64,000 bases of DNA from NCBI RefSeq assembly GCF_006542375.1, contig NZ_CP038143.1, forward strand, positions 1,054,001-1,118,000. Direction: 5' to 3'. Below the pieces are notes generated by a model that was given only the letters and a program-made list of their open reading frames with translations, was not told the DNA's origin and did not search any database. A program made the translations under genes and the position numbers. The stretch is from Oecophyllibacter saccharovorans (lineage in GTDB: Bacteria > Pseudomonadota > Alphaproteobacteria > Acetobacterales > Acetobacteraceae). Below, piece after piece: positions 47,303-55,887 of the stretch (its first letter is position 1; every line of letters begins with the position of its first letter).

Positions 47303-47845
47303 ATGTCTTTCCCCGTATCTGCCCGCAATCTGTCTGCCATCCGGGTGTTTCCCTCCGCCTTGAAGGGGCAGCAACCGTTATCGCGCTTGCTTGCAGGCCT
47401 GCGGAACCTGGCGCTTGGGGGTGCACTGCTTGCGGGGCTGGGGGCGCTTGGGGGATGTGGCGGCGGCTATCATGGCTCGGTGCAGTGTGTTCCCTATGCG
47501 CGGGCGCACAGTTCCATCTCGCTGTCGGGCAATGCCGCGCAATGGTGGTGGGCGGCACGGGGCCATTACGCGCGCGGGCACAAGCCTGTTCCGGGCTCGG
47601 TGCTCGTGTTCAGGGCGACTCGCACCATGCCGATCGGCCATGTTGCCGTGGTGCGCAGTCTGGAGAGCGACCGGCGCATCCGGGTGGACCATGCCAACTG
47701 GGCGCCTGGGCGTGTAGACCGCGACGTGCCGGTCGAGGATGTCTCGGGCAGCAATAACTGGACGCGCGTGCGCGTCTGGTGGTCGCCCAGCGAGGTGATG
47801 GGCCGCCGCGTCAATGCCACTTACGGCTTTATTCTCCCTAATTGA
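47303..47845 (+). CDS. CHAP-domain peptidoglycan amidase, predicted lipoprotein
   Basis: 180 residues. An unusually long basic leader precedes a hydrophobic segment and the lipobox LGGC (C52). The CHAP/NlpC-like catalytic triad is visible: C62 in QCVPYAR, H113 in PIGHVAVV and the polar residue after VDHANW (N132). Such enzymes cut amide bonds in peptidoglycan. Length is small because there is only the catalytic domain. It stands alone between recX and tatA. Confidence 0.85.
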   Translation: MSFPVSARNLSAIRVFPSALKGQQPLSRLLAGLRNLALGGALLAGLGALGGCGGGYHGSVQCVPYARAHSSISLSGNAAQWWWAARGHYARGHKPVPGSVLVFRATRTMPIGHVAVVRSLESDRRIRVDHANWAPGRVDRDVPVEDVSGSNNWTRVRVWWSPSEVMGRRVNATYGFILPN

Positions 47846-48014
47846 CAGGAATTGACAGGGCGGAAGTGCCAGGGCGCTTTCCTCTTTTCAGATCCTGGCC
47901 GGTATTCAGAGCGCCGGAAGCGTGGATGCGGCAAGCCAACGGTACGCGGGGGTTGCATAATTCCCGCTTCCTTGTCACATCAGGGGAAGCTTTTGCTTTT
48001 CGGAGAATGCTTCC

Positions 48015-48296
48015 ATGGGCGGTTTCACTAGCCCCACTCACTTGCTCATCATTGCAGTTATTGTGCTTGTGCTTTTCGGAGGCGGTGGCAAGATCAGCGG
48101 TCTGATGGGAGACTTTGCGAAGGGGATCAAATCCTTCAAAAAGAGCATGACCGAAGATGAGGGCGAACAGGCGCCCAAAGGGGATCAGGCGCCGGCTGCC
48201 CATCTTGGCGCCCCCCAGAACCCCGGCACCCAGCCGGGTGTTTCGGGCCAGCAGGATGTGCGCATGGCTGAGGATGAGCCTGCCAAGCGCAGTTGA
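48015..48296 (+). CDS. tatA: Sec-independent translocase protein TatA
   Basis: 93 residues: one N-terminal membrane helix ([20 protein letters not shown]), the hinge [22 protein letters not shown] that forms the amphipathic helix, and a disordered acidic tail. It builds the Tat pore that the dehydrogenase small subunit here would use. The ribosome site GGAG (48002-48005) lies in the loop of a 6-bp inverted repeat GGAAGC/GCTTCC (47985-48014). tatB and tatC are not adjacent. Confidence 0.93.
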   Translation: MGGFTSPTHLLIIAVIVLVLFGGGGKISGLMGDFAKGIKSFKKSMTEDEGEQAPKGDQAPAAHLGAPQNPGTQPGVSGQQDVRMAEDEPAKRS

Positions 48297-48363
48297 GCTC
48301 TCGACGGCACGAGTGCTTTCCGGCCGGTAAACGACGGATGCGTGACAGCATGGCCGTGAACGC

Positions 48364-49407
48364 ATGACCCTGTATCCGAACTGGCGCAATCTTCCAGCAG
48401 GCGCGCGCGGCTGTGCCGTGGCGTTGGGAAACTTTGACGGCGTTCATCGCGGTCATGTCCATCTGCTGCAGAGCCTGCGTCACGCACGCGACCGGGCCTT
48501 GAAAACAGCCAATCAATCTGGTGCCCCAGTCGTGCCGCCACTGGGCGTGCTGACTTTCGATCCCCATCCGCGCCAGTTCTTCCGGCCGCAGGATCCCCCC
48601 TTCCGCCTGATGAGTCCGGCTTTGCGGGCGCGCACCCTGGAGCGGGAGCAGGGGGTGGAACATGTTTTCCAGATGGATTTTGATGAGGATTTTGCCCGCA
48701 TGCCGGCCGAAATCTTCATCCGGGAAGTGCTGATCGGGGCGTTGGGCGTGCGCCATGTGGCCTGTGGGGCCGATTTCGCCTTCGGTCATCGGCGCGGAGG
48801 CGATGCAGCCCTGCTGAAAGAGCTTCTGCCCGCTCTTGGCGTGGGAGTAACGATTGTGCCGCAGCTGGCTGATACTGACGGACCTGTTTCCTCCAGCCGT
48901 ATCCGGCGCCTGTTGCAGGAAGGCTATCCGGAACGGGCCGCAGCCCTGCTGGGGCGTCCCTGGAGCATTGCCGGAGAGGTGGTGCGGGGCGATCAGCGTG
49001 GGCGGCTCCTGGGTTTTCCCACTGCCAATATCCGTCTCGGAGCTCACCTGGAGCCTGCGCGCGGCGTCTATGCGGTACGTGTGCGCATGCCCGACGGTCG
49101 TGTGCTGCCGGGGGTGGCCAATATCGGACGCCGCCCCACCATCAATGACGGGCAGGAAAGCAGGCTTGAAGTGCATCTGTTTGATGTGGATGAGGACCTT
49201 TACGGCCAGACGCTGGAAGTGGCGCTGATCAGCCGCCTTCGCCCTGAAAAACGGTTTGACGGCCTGGAGACGCTGAAAGCCGCTATTTCTGCCGATGCCC
49301 GGGAAGCCCGGCAGTTGCTGGCTGCCGGCAATAGTGACGTGCCTGGAGACAGCCTCGCAAACGTAAAGGCAAACGCTGAAGACATTCCCCCAAAGACACG
49401 GCCATAG
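48364..49407 (+). CDS. ribF: Bifunctional riboflavin kinase/FAD synthetase
   Basis: 347 residues making FMN and then FAD from riboflavin. The N-terminal nucleotidyltransferase has ALGNFDGVHRGH and SSSRIRRLLQEG; the C-terminal kinase has GRLLGFPTANI and GVANIGRRPT. Both domains are complete. It supplies FAD for the many flavoproteins of this window (GMC, Dld, AhpF). It follows tatA after a short gap. Confidence 0.96.
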   Translation: MTLYPNWRNLPAGARGCAVALGNFDGVHRGHVHLLQSLRHARDRALKTANQSGAPVVPPLGVLTFDPHPRQFFRPQDPPFRLMSPALRARTLEREQGVEHVFQMDFDEDFARMPAEIFIREVLIGALGVRHVACGADFAFGHRRGGDAALLKELLPALGVGVTIVPQLADTDGPVSSSRIRRLLQEGYPERAAALLGRPWSIAGEVVRGDQRGRLLGFPTANIRLGAHLEPARGVYAVRVRMPDGRVLPGVANIGRRPTINDGQESRLEVHLFDVDEDLYGQTLEVALISRLRPEKRFDGLETLKAAISADAREARQLLAAGNSDVPGDSLANVKANAEDIPPKTRP

Positions 49408-49447
49408 ACGTTAAGGGACAGGACCTCTCCTGAAGCCTGCACGGGGC

Positions 49448-49477
49448 TTGACCCGCCTGCGTCCCTCTTCCCATATG
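49448..49477 (+). promoter_or_regulatory. Candidate promoter of the ileS operon
   Basis: TTGACC (49448-49453), an 18-base spacer and CATATG (49472-49477) in a locally AT-rich stretch about 60 bases before ileS. The -10 is imperfect. Confidence 0.35.
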
Positions 49478-49540
49478 AAATATACAGATAAAACAACCAG
49501 GCCATTTCCCGCAGCCTGATGAAAGGGTGTGCCTTCCTTC

Positions 49541-52483
49541 ATGTCCGCTTCCCCAGATTCCGCTTCTTCAGACACTGCTTCAGACACTGCGCGCACCGCC
49601 TCCCGGACGCCTGACCAGGCAGCCGGGCAGAAGACTGAGGACCGTTACCGCGAGACGGTCTTCCTGCCAAAAACCGCGTTTCCCATGCGTGGTGGTCTGC
49701 CCAAGCGTGAGCCGGAGATGCTGGCACGCTGGGCGGAAATGGATCTGGACGAGAAGATCCGGGCCCAGGGCCGCGGTCGTGAGGAAGTTTTCACCCTCCA
49801 TGACGGTCCGCCTTATGCCAATGGCCATATCCACATCGGCCATGCTCTCAACAAGATCATGAAGGACGTCGTCAACCGCGCCCAGCGCATGAGCGGCTCT
49901 GAAGTGCGCTACATGCCGGGCTGGGACTGCCACGGGCTGCCGATTGAGTGGAAGGTGGAAGAGGAATACCGCAAGAAAGGCCAGGACAAGGATGCGGTTC
50001 CCGTTCTGCAGTTCCGCAATGAATGCCGGGAATATGCAGCCCGCTGGGTGACAGCACAGGCTGAGGACTTCAAGCGGATCGGCGTGCAGGCCGAGTGGGC
50101 GAACCATTACGTCACGATGGATTATGCGTCCGAGGCGAAAATCGCTGAGGAGATCGGCAAGTTTCTCCTCAACGGCCGGCTCTATCGCGGCCTGCGTCCG
50201 GTCATGTGGAGCCCGGTTGAAAAAACGGCCCTGGCGGAAGCCGAGATCGAATATCACGATATCACCTCACCGACTGTTCACATCGCTTTTCCCAATGTGA
50301 AGGATTCGACCGGCGGCAAGCTTGAAGGCGCCTCAGCGGTGATCTGGACCACGACGCCCTGGACCCTGCCGGTCAACCGTGCCCTCGCCGCCGGGCCTGA
50401 CATCGCCTATAGCGTCATCGAGGTGACCGAGACCGCGCCTGAAAGCCTCGTTCCTGTCGGGACCAGGCTGATCGTGGCTGATGAGAGGCTGGAAGCTTTC
50501 GCGCAGGAAACCGGGGTGAAAGCCTGGGACGTCCGTCATCGCCTGCAGGGCAGCGAGCTGGAAGGCAGCGTTTTCGCCCATCCGCTTCGCGGGCATGGCT
50601 ATGACCATGACGTGCCCATGCTGATGGGGGAGTTCGTCACCACCGAGGCTGGCACGGGTCTGGTGCACATGGCGCCTTCACATGGTCAGGATGACTTCAC
50701 CCTGTGTGTTGCCCATGGGATCGAAGTGCCTGAACTGGTGCAGGACAACGGCACTTACGCGCCCTGGGTGCCTGAGCTTGCAGGGGTGCATGTCTTCAAG
50801 GCCGCTGATCCGGTCTGCGCGCTCATGACGCGCGCGCGCGAGGAAGGCGTTGAGAAAGGACAGGCTGCCGGCCTGATGGCGCGCGGCGAGATCCTGCATT
50901 CCTATCCGCATTCCTGGCGGTCGCGTAAGCCGATCATCTTCCGCGCCACGCCGCAATGGTTCATCTCCATGGATGAACCGGCCCATGACGGAAGTGTGCT
51001 GCGACCTGACGCCCTGCGCGCGCTGGAAAACGTTTCTTTCGTGCCGGCCTCTGCGCGCCGCCGCCTGACCTCCATGGTGGCGCAGCGCCCCGACTGGTGC
51101 ATTTCGCGCCAGCGCAGCTGGGGTGTGCCCATTGCCGTTTTTGTCGAGAAACGCTCCGGTGAGGTCCTGAGAGACCCGGCCGTGATGGAACGCATTGTCG
51201 CCGCTTTCCGCGAGCATGGCGCTGATGCGTGGTACAGCACTGACCCGGCGCATTTCCTGGGGCCTGACCGCGATCCGACTGACTATGAGCAGGTCTTCGA
51301 TATTGTTGATGTGTGGTTTGAAAGCGGTTGCAGCCACCGCTTTGTCCTGCACCAGGAAGGCGTGAACTTCCCGGCCGACCTCTACCTGGAAGGCTCAGAC
51401 CAGCATCGCGGCTGGTTCCAGTCCTCCCTGCTGGAAAGCGTGGGGGCTGAGGGAAAAGCGCCTTACAAGGCGGTGGTCACCAACGGCTTCGTGCTGGATG
51501 GGCAGGGACGCAAAATGTCCAAGTCCCTTGGCAACGTCATTCTGCCGGCGGATGTGACAAAATCCTTGGGGGCTGACGTGCTGCGCCTGTGGGTGCTCAA
51601 TTCCGACACCAACGAGGACCTGCGCATCAGCCAGGAAATCCTCAAGCAGCAGGGCGAGCTTTATCGCCGCCTGCGCAACACCCTGCGCTGGCTTCTGGGT
51701 GGCTTGGATGGCTTTTCCGATGCGGAAAAAGTGGCTTATGAGGATCTGCCCGAGCTGGAGAAATACATCCTTCACCGCCTGAGCGCGCTGCATGAGCGGA
51801 TTGCGGAGGCGGTGCGCACGCATCAGTGGAACGGCGTTTACCCGGCCCTGCATGCTTTCTGTAACAATGACCTGTCAGCCTTTTATTTCGATATCCGCAA
51901 GGATGCGGTGTATTGCGATGCGCCCGATTCGCACCGGCGTCGCAGCGTGCGCACCGTGCTGGATATCCTGCATCGCGCCTTGAGCACCTGGCTGGCGCCT
52001 GCGCTGGTGTTCACCGCTGAAGAAGCCTGGCAGGCCCGTTTCGGCCAGCAGGAAAGCGTGCACCTGCAGGATTTCTTTAGACCTGGCCCTGATTGGGCCG
52101 ACCCGGCGCTCGCCTCCCGCTGGGACCTGCTGCGCCAGACGCGCCGGCGTGTCACGACCGCTCTGGAAGGCGCGCGCCGCGATGGGCTGATCCGCGCCTC
52201 GCTGGAAGCCAAAGTCACCCTGCCGCTGACAGAAGCAGAGGCCAAGGCAGGCCAGGGCGTCGACTGGGCTGAGCTCTGCATCGCCTCCCAGGTTGAAACC
52301 CGGCCGGCTGCCCCCTCTGCAGTGCAGGAAGAAGAGGGGATGGAAGAAGTCGGCGTCGCGCAGGCCAAGGGGGAAAAATGTCTCCGTTGCTGGCGCGTTC
52401 TGGAAGAAGTCGGGCGTGACCATCATCATCCCGAACTCTGCCTGCGCTGTGTGGAAGTAGTCGAGGGAATGGAAGAGCAGTGA
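49541..52483 (+). CDS. ileS: Isoleucine--tRNA ligase
   Basis: Class I synthetase of about 980 residues. HIGH is at 98-101, the catalytic loop is KMSKSLGN, the editing domain has TTPWTLPVN, and the C-terminal zinc finger is intact (CLRCWRVLEEVG..CLRC). A Ser/Ala/Thr-rich extension of about 30 residues precedes the core. Start uncertain: ATG 49541, or GTG 49529. Its stop overlaps lspA (GTGA), the order ileS-lspA seen in many Proteobacteria. Confidence 0.97.
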   Translation: MSASPDSASSDTASDTARTASRTPDQAAGQKTEDRYRETVFLPKTAFPMRGGLPKREPEMLARWAEMDLDEKIRAQGRGREEVFTLHDGPPYANGHIHIGHALNKIMKDVVNRAQRMSGSEVRYMPGWDCHGLPIEWKVEEEYRKKGQDKDAVPVLQFRNECREYAARWVTAQAEDFKRIGVQAEWANHYVTMDYASEAKIAEEIGKFLLNGRLYRGLRPVMWSPVEKTALAEAEIEYHDITSPTVHIAFPNVKDSTGGKLEGASAVIWTTTPWTLPVNRALAAGPDIAYSVIEVTETAPESLVPVGTRLIVADERLEAFAQETGVKAWDVRHRLQGSELEGSVFAHPLRGHGYDHDVPMLMGEFVTTEAGTGLVHMAPSHGQDDFTLCVAHGIEVPELVQDNGTYAPWVPELAGVHVFKAADPVCALMTRAREEGVEKGQAAGLMARGEILHSYPHSWRSRKPIIFRATPQWFISMDEPAHDGSVLRPDALRALENVSFVPASARRRLTSMVAQRPDWCISRQRSWGVPIAVFVEKRSGEVLRDPAVMERIVAAFREHGADAWYSTDPAHFLGPDRDPTDYEQVFDIVDVWFESGCSHRFVLHQEGVNFPADLYLEGSDQHRGWFQSSLLESVGAEGKAPYKAVVTNGFVLDGQGRKMSKSLGNVILPADVTKSLGADVLRLWVLNSDTNEDLRISQEILKQQGELYRRLRNTLRWLLGGLDGFSDAEKVAYEDLPELEKYILHRLSALHERIAEAVRTHQWNGVYPALHAFCNNDLSAFYFDIRKDAVYCDAPDSHRRRSVRTVLDILHRALSTWLAPALVFTAEEAWQARFGQQESVHLQDFFRPGPDWADPALASRWDLLRQTRRRVTTALEGARRDGLIRASLEAKVTLPLTEAEAKAGQGVDWAELCIASQVETRPAAPSAVQEEEGMEEVGVAQAKGEKCLRCWRVLEEVGRDHHHPELCLRCVEVVEGMEEQ

Positions 52484-53022
52484 CGTCCGGGGCTGCGGAA
52501 AACACGGCTGCTCCGGCTGGGCGGCGCTACGGCCCACTTGTCGCCGGACTGGTCATGATGGTGGTCGTCCTGCTTGCTGATCAGCTGAGCAAATACTGGA
52601 TCCTGCATGACTTGGACCTGCCCCATAGGATCAGCGTTGCGATCCTGCCCTGGTTGAACTTCACCTGGGTGGAAAACCGGGGTGTGACTTTCGGCATGTT
52701 CGGCGGGCATGCGCCGCTTCTGTTCATGGTCGTTTCCCTGCTTGCGTGCCTGGTCCTGTTGGGCGTTATGGTGCGCAGCCGCAGCAGGGTCGTAAGCCTG
52801 TGCTGTGGTGCCATCATCGGCGGGGCACTGGGAAATGTGCTGGACAGGAGCCGTTTCGGCTGGGTCGAGGATTTCATCCACTGTCATGTCACGATCGGGG
52901 GGCGGACGTGGTCCTGGTATGTTTTCAACGTCGCCGATGCGGCGATTGTCTGTGGCGTTTTCATCTGGATGGCGTATTCTTTCTACAGTGACTGGAAGAT
53001 GCGTCGCCGTACAGTCGGCTGA
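52480..53022 (+). CDS. lspA: Lipoprotein signal peptidase (signal peptidase II)
   Basis: 180 residues, four membrane helices. It cuts the signal of prolipoproteins at the lipobox Cys. The two catalytic aspartates are in GNVLDR and NVADAAI; other conserved pieces are ADQLSKYW and NRGVTFGMF. GTG 52480 overlaps the ileS stop, so it is coupled. It has many substrates in this window (PqiC, the efflux duct, DUF3035 and others). Confidence 0.96.
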   Translation: MTSGAAENTAAPAGRRYGPLVAGLVMMVVVLLADQLSKYWILHDLDLPHRISVAILPWLNFTWVENRGVTFGMFGGHAPLLFMVVSLLACLVLLGVMVRSRSRVVSLCCGAIIGGALGNVLDRSRFGWVEDFIHCHVTIGGRTWSWYVFNVADAAIVCGVFIWMAYSFYSDWKMRRRTVG

Positions 53023-53173
53023 TTGAAGTCTGGCTGGCTGAAGTCATGAGAAGGGGTAGGTGTTGCTCTTTTCACCAACTCCCGTCGCTAAGAGCGGCTT
53101 TCACGGTATGAGGGGCATTTTCGGTGTCGCAACGCTTGCCCGATCGATGTCTGCAGGATAGGAGGGAGGCACC

Positions 53174-53737
53174 ATGAGTCCAGCACGGGAACCCGTCATG
53201 AAGCCCATTGCCTCCACCCTTCTTACTGCCCGGGGCGGCCTGTGCCTGCTGGGTGTCGGCCTGGTACTGGGGCTGAGTGGCTGTTCAGGTGAGGAAGTGG
53301 CGCGTGCCTTCGGGCTGAAGCGTTCCACCCCTGATGAGTACACCATCATCACGCGCGCTCCCCTCTCCATGCCCCCTTCGGAAAAGCTGGTTCTCCCAGG
53401 TGCTGAAGAGGCCAACCGTCCTGATGAGAGCCCGCGTCTGCAGGCGCTCGAGACCCTGGCCCCGGAAACGGCGCTGCATCCCGCTACGGGAACAGACAGT
53501 TCAGGTCAGACCGAGCTGGTCAGCCAGGTTTCCAGCGCCGCTAAGGCCCCGACCAACAGCAATGCCGAGCTTGGCCCGGCTGATCAGGGCTTTGTGGATT
53601 CGCTGATGTTCTGGCAGGGCGGGGGGTCAGCTGGCGGCGTGGTGGATGGTGAAGCGGAGAACCGTCGTATCCAGCGCAACTCGGCGCTGGGCAAGCCGCT
53701 CGACATGGGCGCGACCCCGACAATGCGCAAAAAGTGA
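53174..53737 (+). CDS. DUF3035 lipoprotein
   Basis: 187 residues with a signal ending in the lipobox LSGC (C37). The conserved DUF3035 element is STPDEYTIITRAPLSMPPSEKLVLPG. The rest is Ser/Ala/Gly-rich. DUF3035 proteins usually follow lspA in Alphaproteobacteria; function is unknown, with outer-membrane assembly proposed for relatives. ATG 53174 follows AGGAGGGAGG, a strong ribosome site. The end of the gene carries an AT-rich hairpin GCAAAAAG/CTTTTTTGC (53727-53747). Confidence 0.85.
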   Translation: MSPAREPVMKPIASTLLTARGGLCLLGVGLVLGLSGCSGEEVARAFGLKRSTPDEYTIITRAPLSMPPSEKLVLPGAEEANRPDESPRLQALETLAPETALHPATGTDSSGQTELVSQVSSAAKAPTNSNAELGPADQGFVDSLMFWQGGGSAGGVVDGEAENRRIQRNSALGKPLDMGATPTMRKK

Positions 53738-53764
53738 CCTTTTTTGCTTCCTGCCCAGTGCTGC

Positions 53765-55738
53765 ATGATGAGTCGCGCCCCCTCTGACGCAGAGGGTTCG
53801 CAGGCCAAAACGTCTTCCCGGCCGATACTGCGCCGTCTGTCTGATCGCGTCGTGGACCAGATTGCTGCGGGTGAAGTGGTTGAACGCCCGGCAGCGGCGC
53901 TCAAGGAACTCGTTGAAAATGCGCTTGATGCGGGGGCAACCCGAATCGAAATCCGCCTGAAATCAGGCGGTATCGACAGCATTGAGATCACCGACAATGG
54001 CTGCGGCCTTACGCCTGAAGAGTTGCCCCTGGCTGTTGAGCGCCACTGCACTTCGAAACTTCAGGATGAAACCCTGGTCCGGATCCGCACGCTTGGCTTT
54101 CGGGGAGAAGCACTGCCTTCCATCGGGGCGACCGCGCGCCTGTCACTGGTTTCCCGTGTCCGGGGTGCTGAAAGTGCCTGGCAGTACCGGGTGGAAGGCG
54201 GCACCCCTTCCGGGCCCATGCCGGCTGCTGGCACTGAGGGCACGCAGGTAACGGTGCGTGATATCTTTTTCGCCACGCCTGCGCGCCGGAAGTTCCTCAA
54301 AAGCGCGCGCGTGGAAGGGGGCCATTCTGAAACGGTGGTACGTCGTCTGGCGCTGAGTGCGCCTGGCTGCGCTTTCCTGCTGCTGATGGATGGGCGCGAG
54401 GTGATCAATCTTCCGGTGCAGGATGAGCGCCAGCGCGTCAGCGCTCTTCTCGGTCTGCCTGAAGCAGCTTTGATCGCCCTGGACGAGCGTCGCCCGATCG
54501 GCGCGGCCAGACAGGAGGACGGGGAGGCGGCAGGAGAAATGCGGCTGAGTGGCTTCATCGCGGGTCCTGCGCACAGCCGGGCAACGGGGGCCGGACAGTT
54601 TCTGCTCGTCAATGGCCGCCCGGTGACCGATCCGGTGCTGCGGACGGCGGTAAGAATTGCCTACCGGCCTGTTCTGGAGCGTGGAAGGTTTCCCATAATC
54701 GCCTTGCATCTGCACCTTCCCCTGACGCGCGTGGATGTCAACGTGCATCCTGCCAAGACGGAACTGCGCTTTGCAGATGAAGCGGAAGTGCGGGCTTTTG
54801 TCATCGGCGCGCTCAACCGTGCGCTGGCGCGCGGGGCCGGCGAGGAGGGGGGAATGCATGCGCAGCTGGTGCGACGCAATGCTTCTACGCCCCGACCTGA
54901 TGCCCGTTTTGCGCGTTTTCCATCTGAAAACCACCTGGGGGAGGAAAGTGCCGCAACTGACGCCGATGATCTCGGTTTTGCGCCCTCTCTGCGGCATTAT
55001 TCACCTGATTCCGCCTCTCCTTCGTCCTTTGCCGAACCTGAAGGCCTGGCGGAGACGACGCGCGCTTTCAGAAACCGCACCGCCTTTGCTGATCTCCAGA
55101 CACCCGGAGCAGTGCAGGGGCCGGCAAAAGCGCGCTATCCGCTGGGAATTCCGATTGCCCAGCTTCACGGTACCTATATTCTTGCCGTGGCGCCGGACGG
55201 TGATCTGATTCTCGTTGATCAGCATGCGGCTCATGAACGCCTCATGCATGAAAAACTGCGTGACAGGATGGAACGCGAAGGACACCTGCGGGCGCAGGCG
55301 CTGCTGATGCCCGCTGTCATTGACCTTTCAGGCAGTGAAACGCAGGCCCTGCTGGAAAGTCGCACTGAGCTTGCGCGCCTTGGGGTGGAGTTCGAGCCTT
55401 TCGGTGGCACCAGCGTTCTGGTCAGAACGCTGCCGGCCCTGCTTAAAGGCGCCCAGGCTGAAGAACTGCTGCGTGCCATTGCTGAAGAGCTGATGCAGAC
55501 TCCTGAGCTCTCAGCCCGCCAGACGGAAGCCCTGGACCGACGGATTGAAAGCGTTCTGGCACGCATGGCTTGTCACGGCAGCGTACGTGCAGGACGGCGC
55601 ATGACGCAGGAGGAAATGTCAGCCCTGCTGCGGGCCATGGAGCATAATCCCCGGGCTAATACCTGCTCTCACGGACGTCCCACCTGGGTGCGGCTGACCC
55701 GCCTTGAGCTTGAAAAGCTGTTCGGTCGGGTCCGGTAA
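53765..55738 (+). CDS. mutL: DNA mismatch repair protein MutL
   Basis: About 657 residues. The GHKL ATPase has ENALDAGATRIEI, DNGCGL, TLGFRGEALPSI and GTQVTVRDIFFATPARRKFLK; the C-terminal dimerisation domain has DQHAAHERLMHEKLR and the CHGSVRAGRRM region. The endonuclease motif of MutL in methylation-independent repair, DQHA(x)2E(x)4E, is present as DQHAAHERLMHE, so this MutL probably nicks DNA itself, as expected without MutH. Two adjacent ATGs (53765, 53768); a TTG at 53744 is an alternative. Confidence 0.95.
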   Translation: MMSRAPSDAEGSQAKTSSRPILRRLSDRVVDQIAAGEVVERPAAALKELVENALDAGATRIEIRLKSGGIDSIEITDNGCGLTPEELPLAVERHCTSKLQDETLVRIRTLGFRGEALPSIGATARLSLVSRVRGAESAWQYRVEGGTPSGPMPAAGTEGTQVTVRDIFFATPARRKFLKSARVEGGHSETVVRRLALSAPGCAFLLLMDGREVINLPVQDERQRVSALLGLPEAALIALDERRPIGAARQEDGEAAGEMRLSGFIAGPAHSRATGAGQFLLVNGRPVTDPVLRTAVRIAYRPVLERGRFPIIALHLHLPLTRVDVNVHPAKTELRFADEAEVRAFVIGALNRALARGAGEEGGMHAQLVRRNASTPRPDARFARFPSENHLGEESAATDADDLGFAPSLRHYSPDSASPSSFAEPEGLAETTRAFRNRTAFADLQTPGAVQGPAKARYPLGIPIAQLHGTYILAVAPDGDLILVDQHAAHERLMHEKLRDRMEREGHLRAQALLMPAVIDLSGSETQALLESRTELARLGVEFEPFGGTSVLVRTLPALLKGAQAEELLRAIAEELMQTPELSARQTEALDRRIESVLARMACHGSVRAGRRMTQEEMSALLRAMEHNPRANTCSHGRPTWVRLTRLELEKLFGRVR

Positions 55739-55787
55739 ATGAAGCAGGTGAAGCGTTGCTGTTTTTTATGTAAATGACCTGCTTCAT
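55739..55787. repeat. 11-bp perfect inverted repeat between mutL and dld
   Basis: ATGAAGCAGGT (55739-55749) and ACCTGCTTCAT (55777-55787) are perfect arms with a 27-base spacer that contains a T6 run. The first arm starts right after the mutL stop. No U-tract follows the second arm. The remaining sequence up to dld at 55888 is AT-rich and has no gene. Confidence 0.8.
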
Positions 55788-55887
55788 AAAAATAATCATT
55801 GGACAACTATGAAGGTAGCGCTGGAATTTCCGTTAGGAGAGGCGCAAGGTTAAGAAAAATTTATCCTGAATTGGGAGTTTTCCCGCC

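Noticed and set aside
48136..49176. Open frame of 346 codons on the minus strand
   Set aside because: Antisense to ribF, which is complete.
49408..49540. T-box or other riboswitch before ileS
   Set aside because: No specifier-loop or antiterminator pattern seen, and T-boxes are not expected in this class.
53727..53747. Terminator at the DUF3035-mutL junction
   Set aside because: The stem is almost only A-T and overlaps the stop codon; too weak to call.
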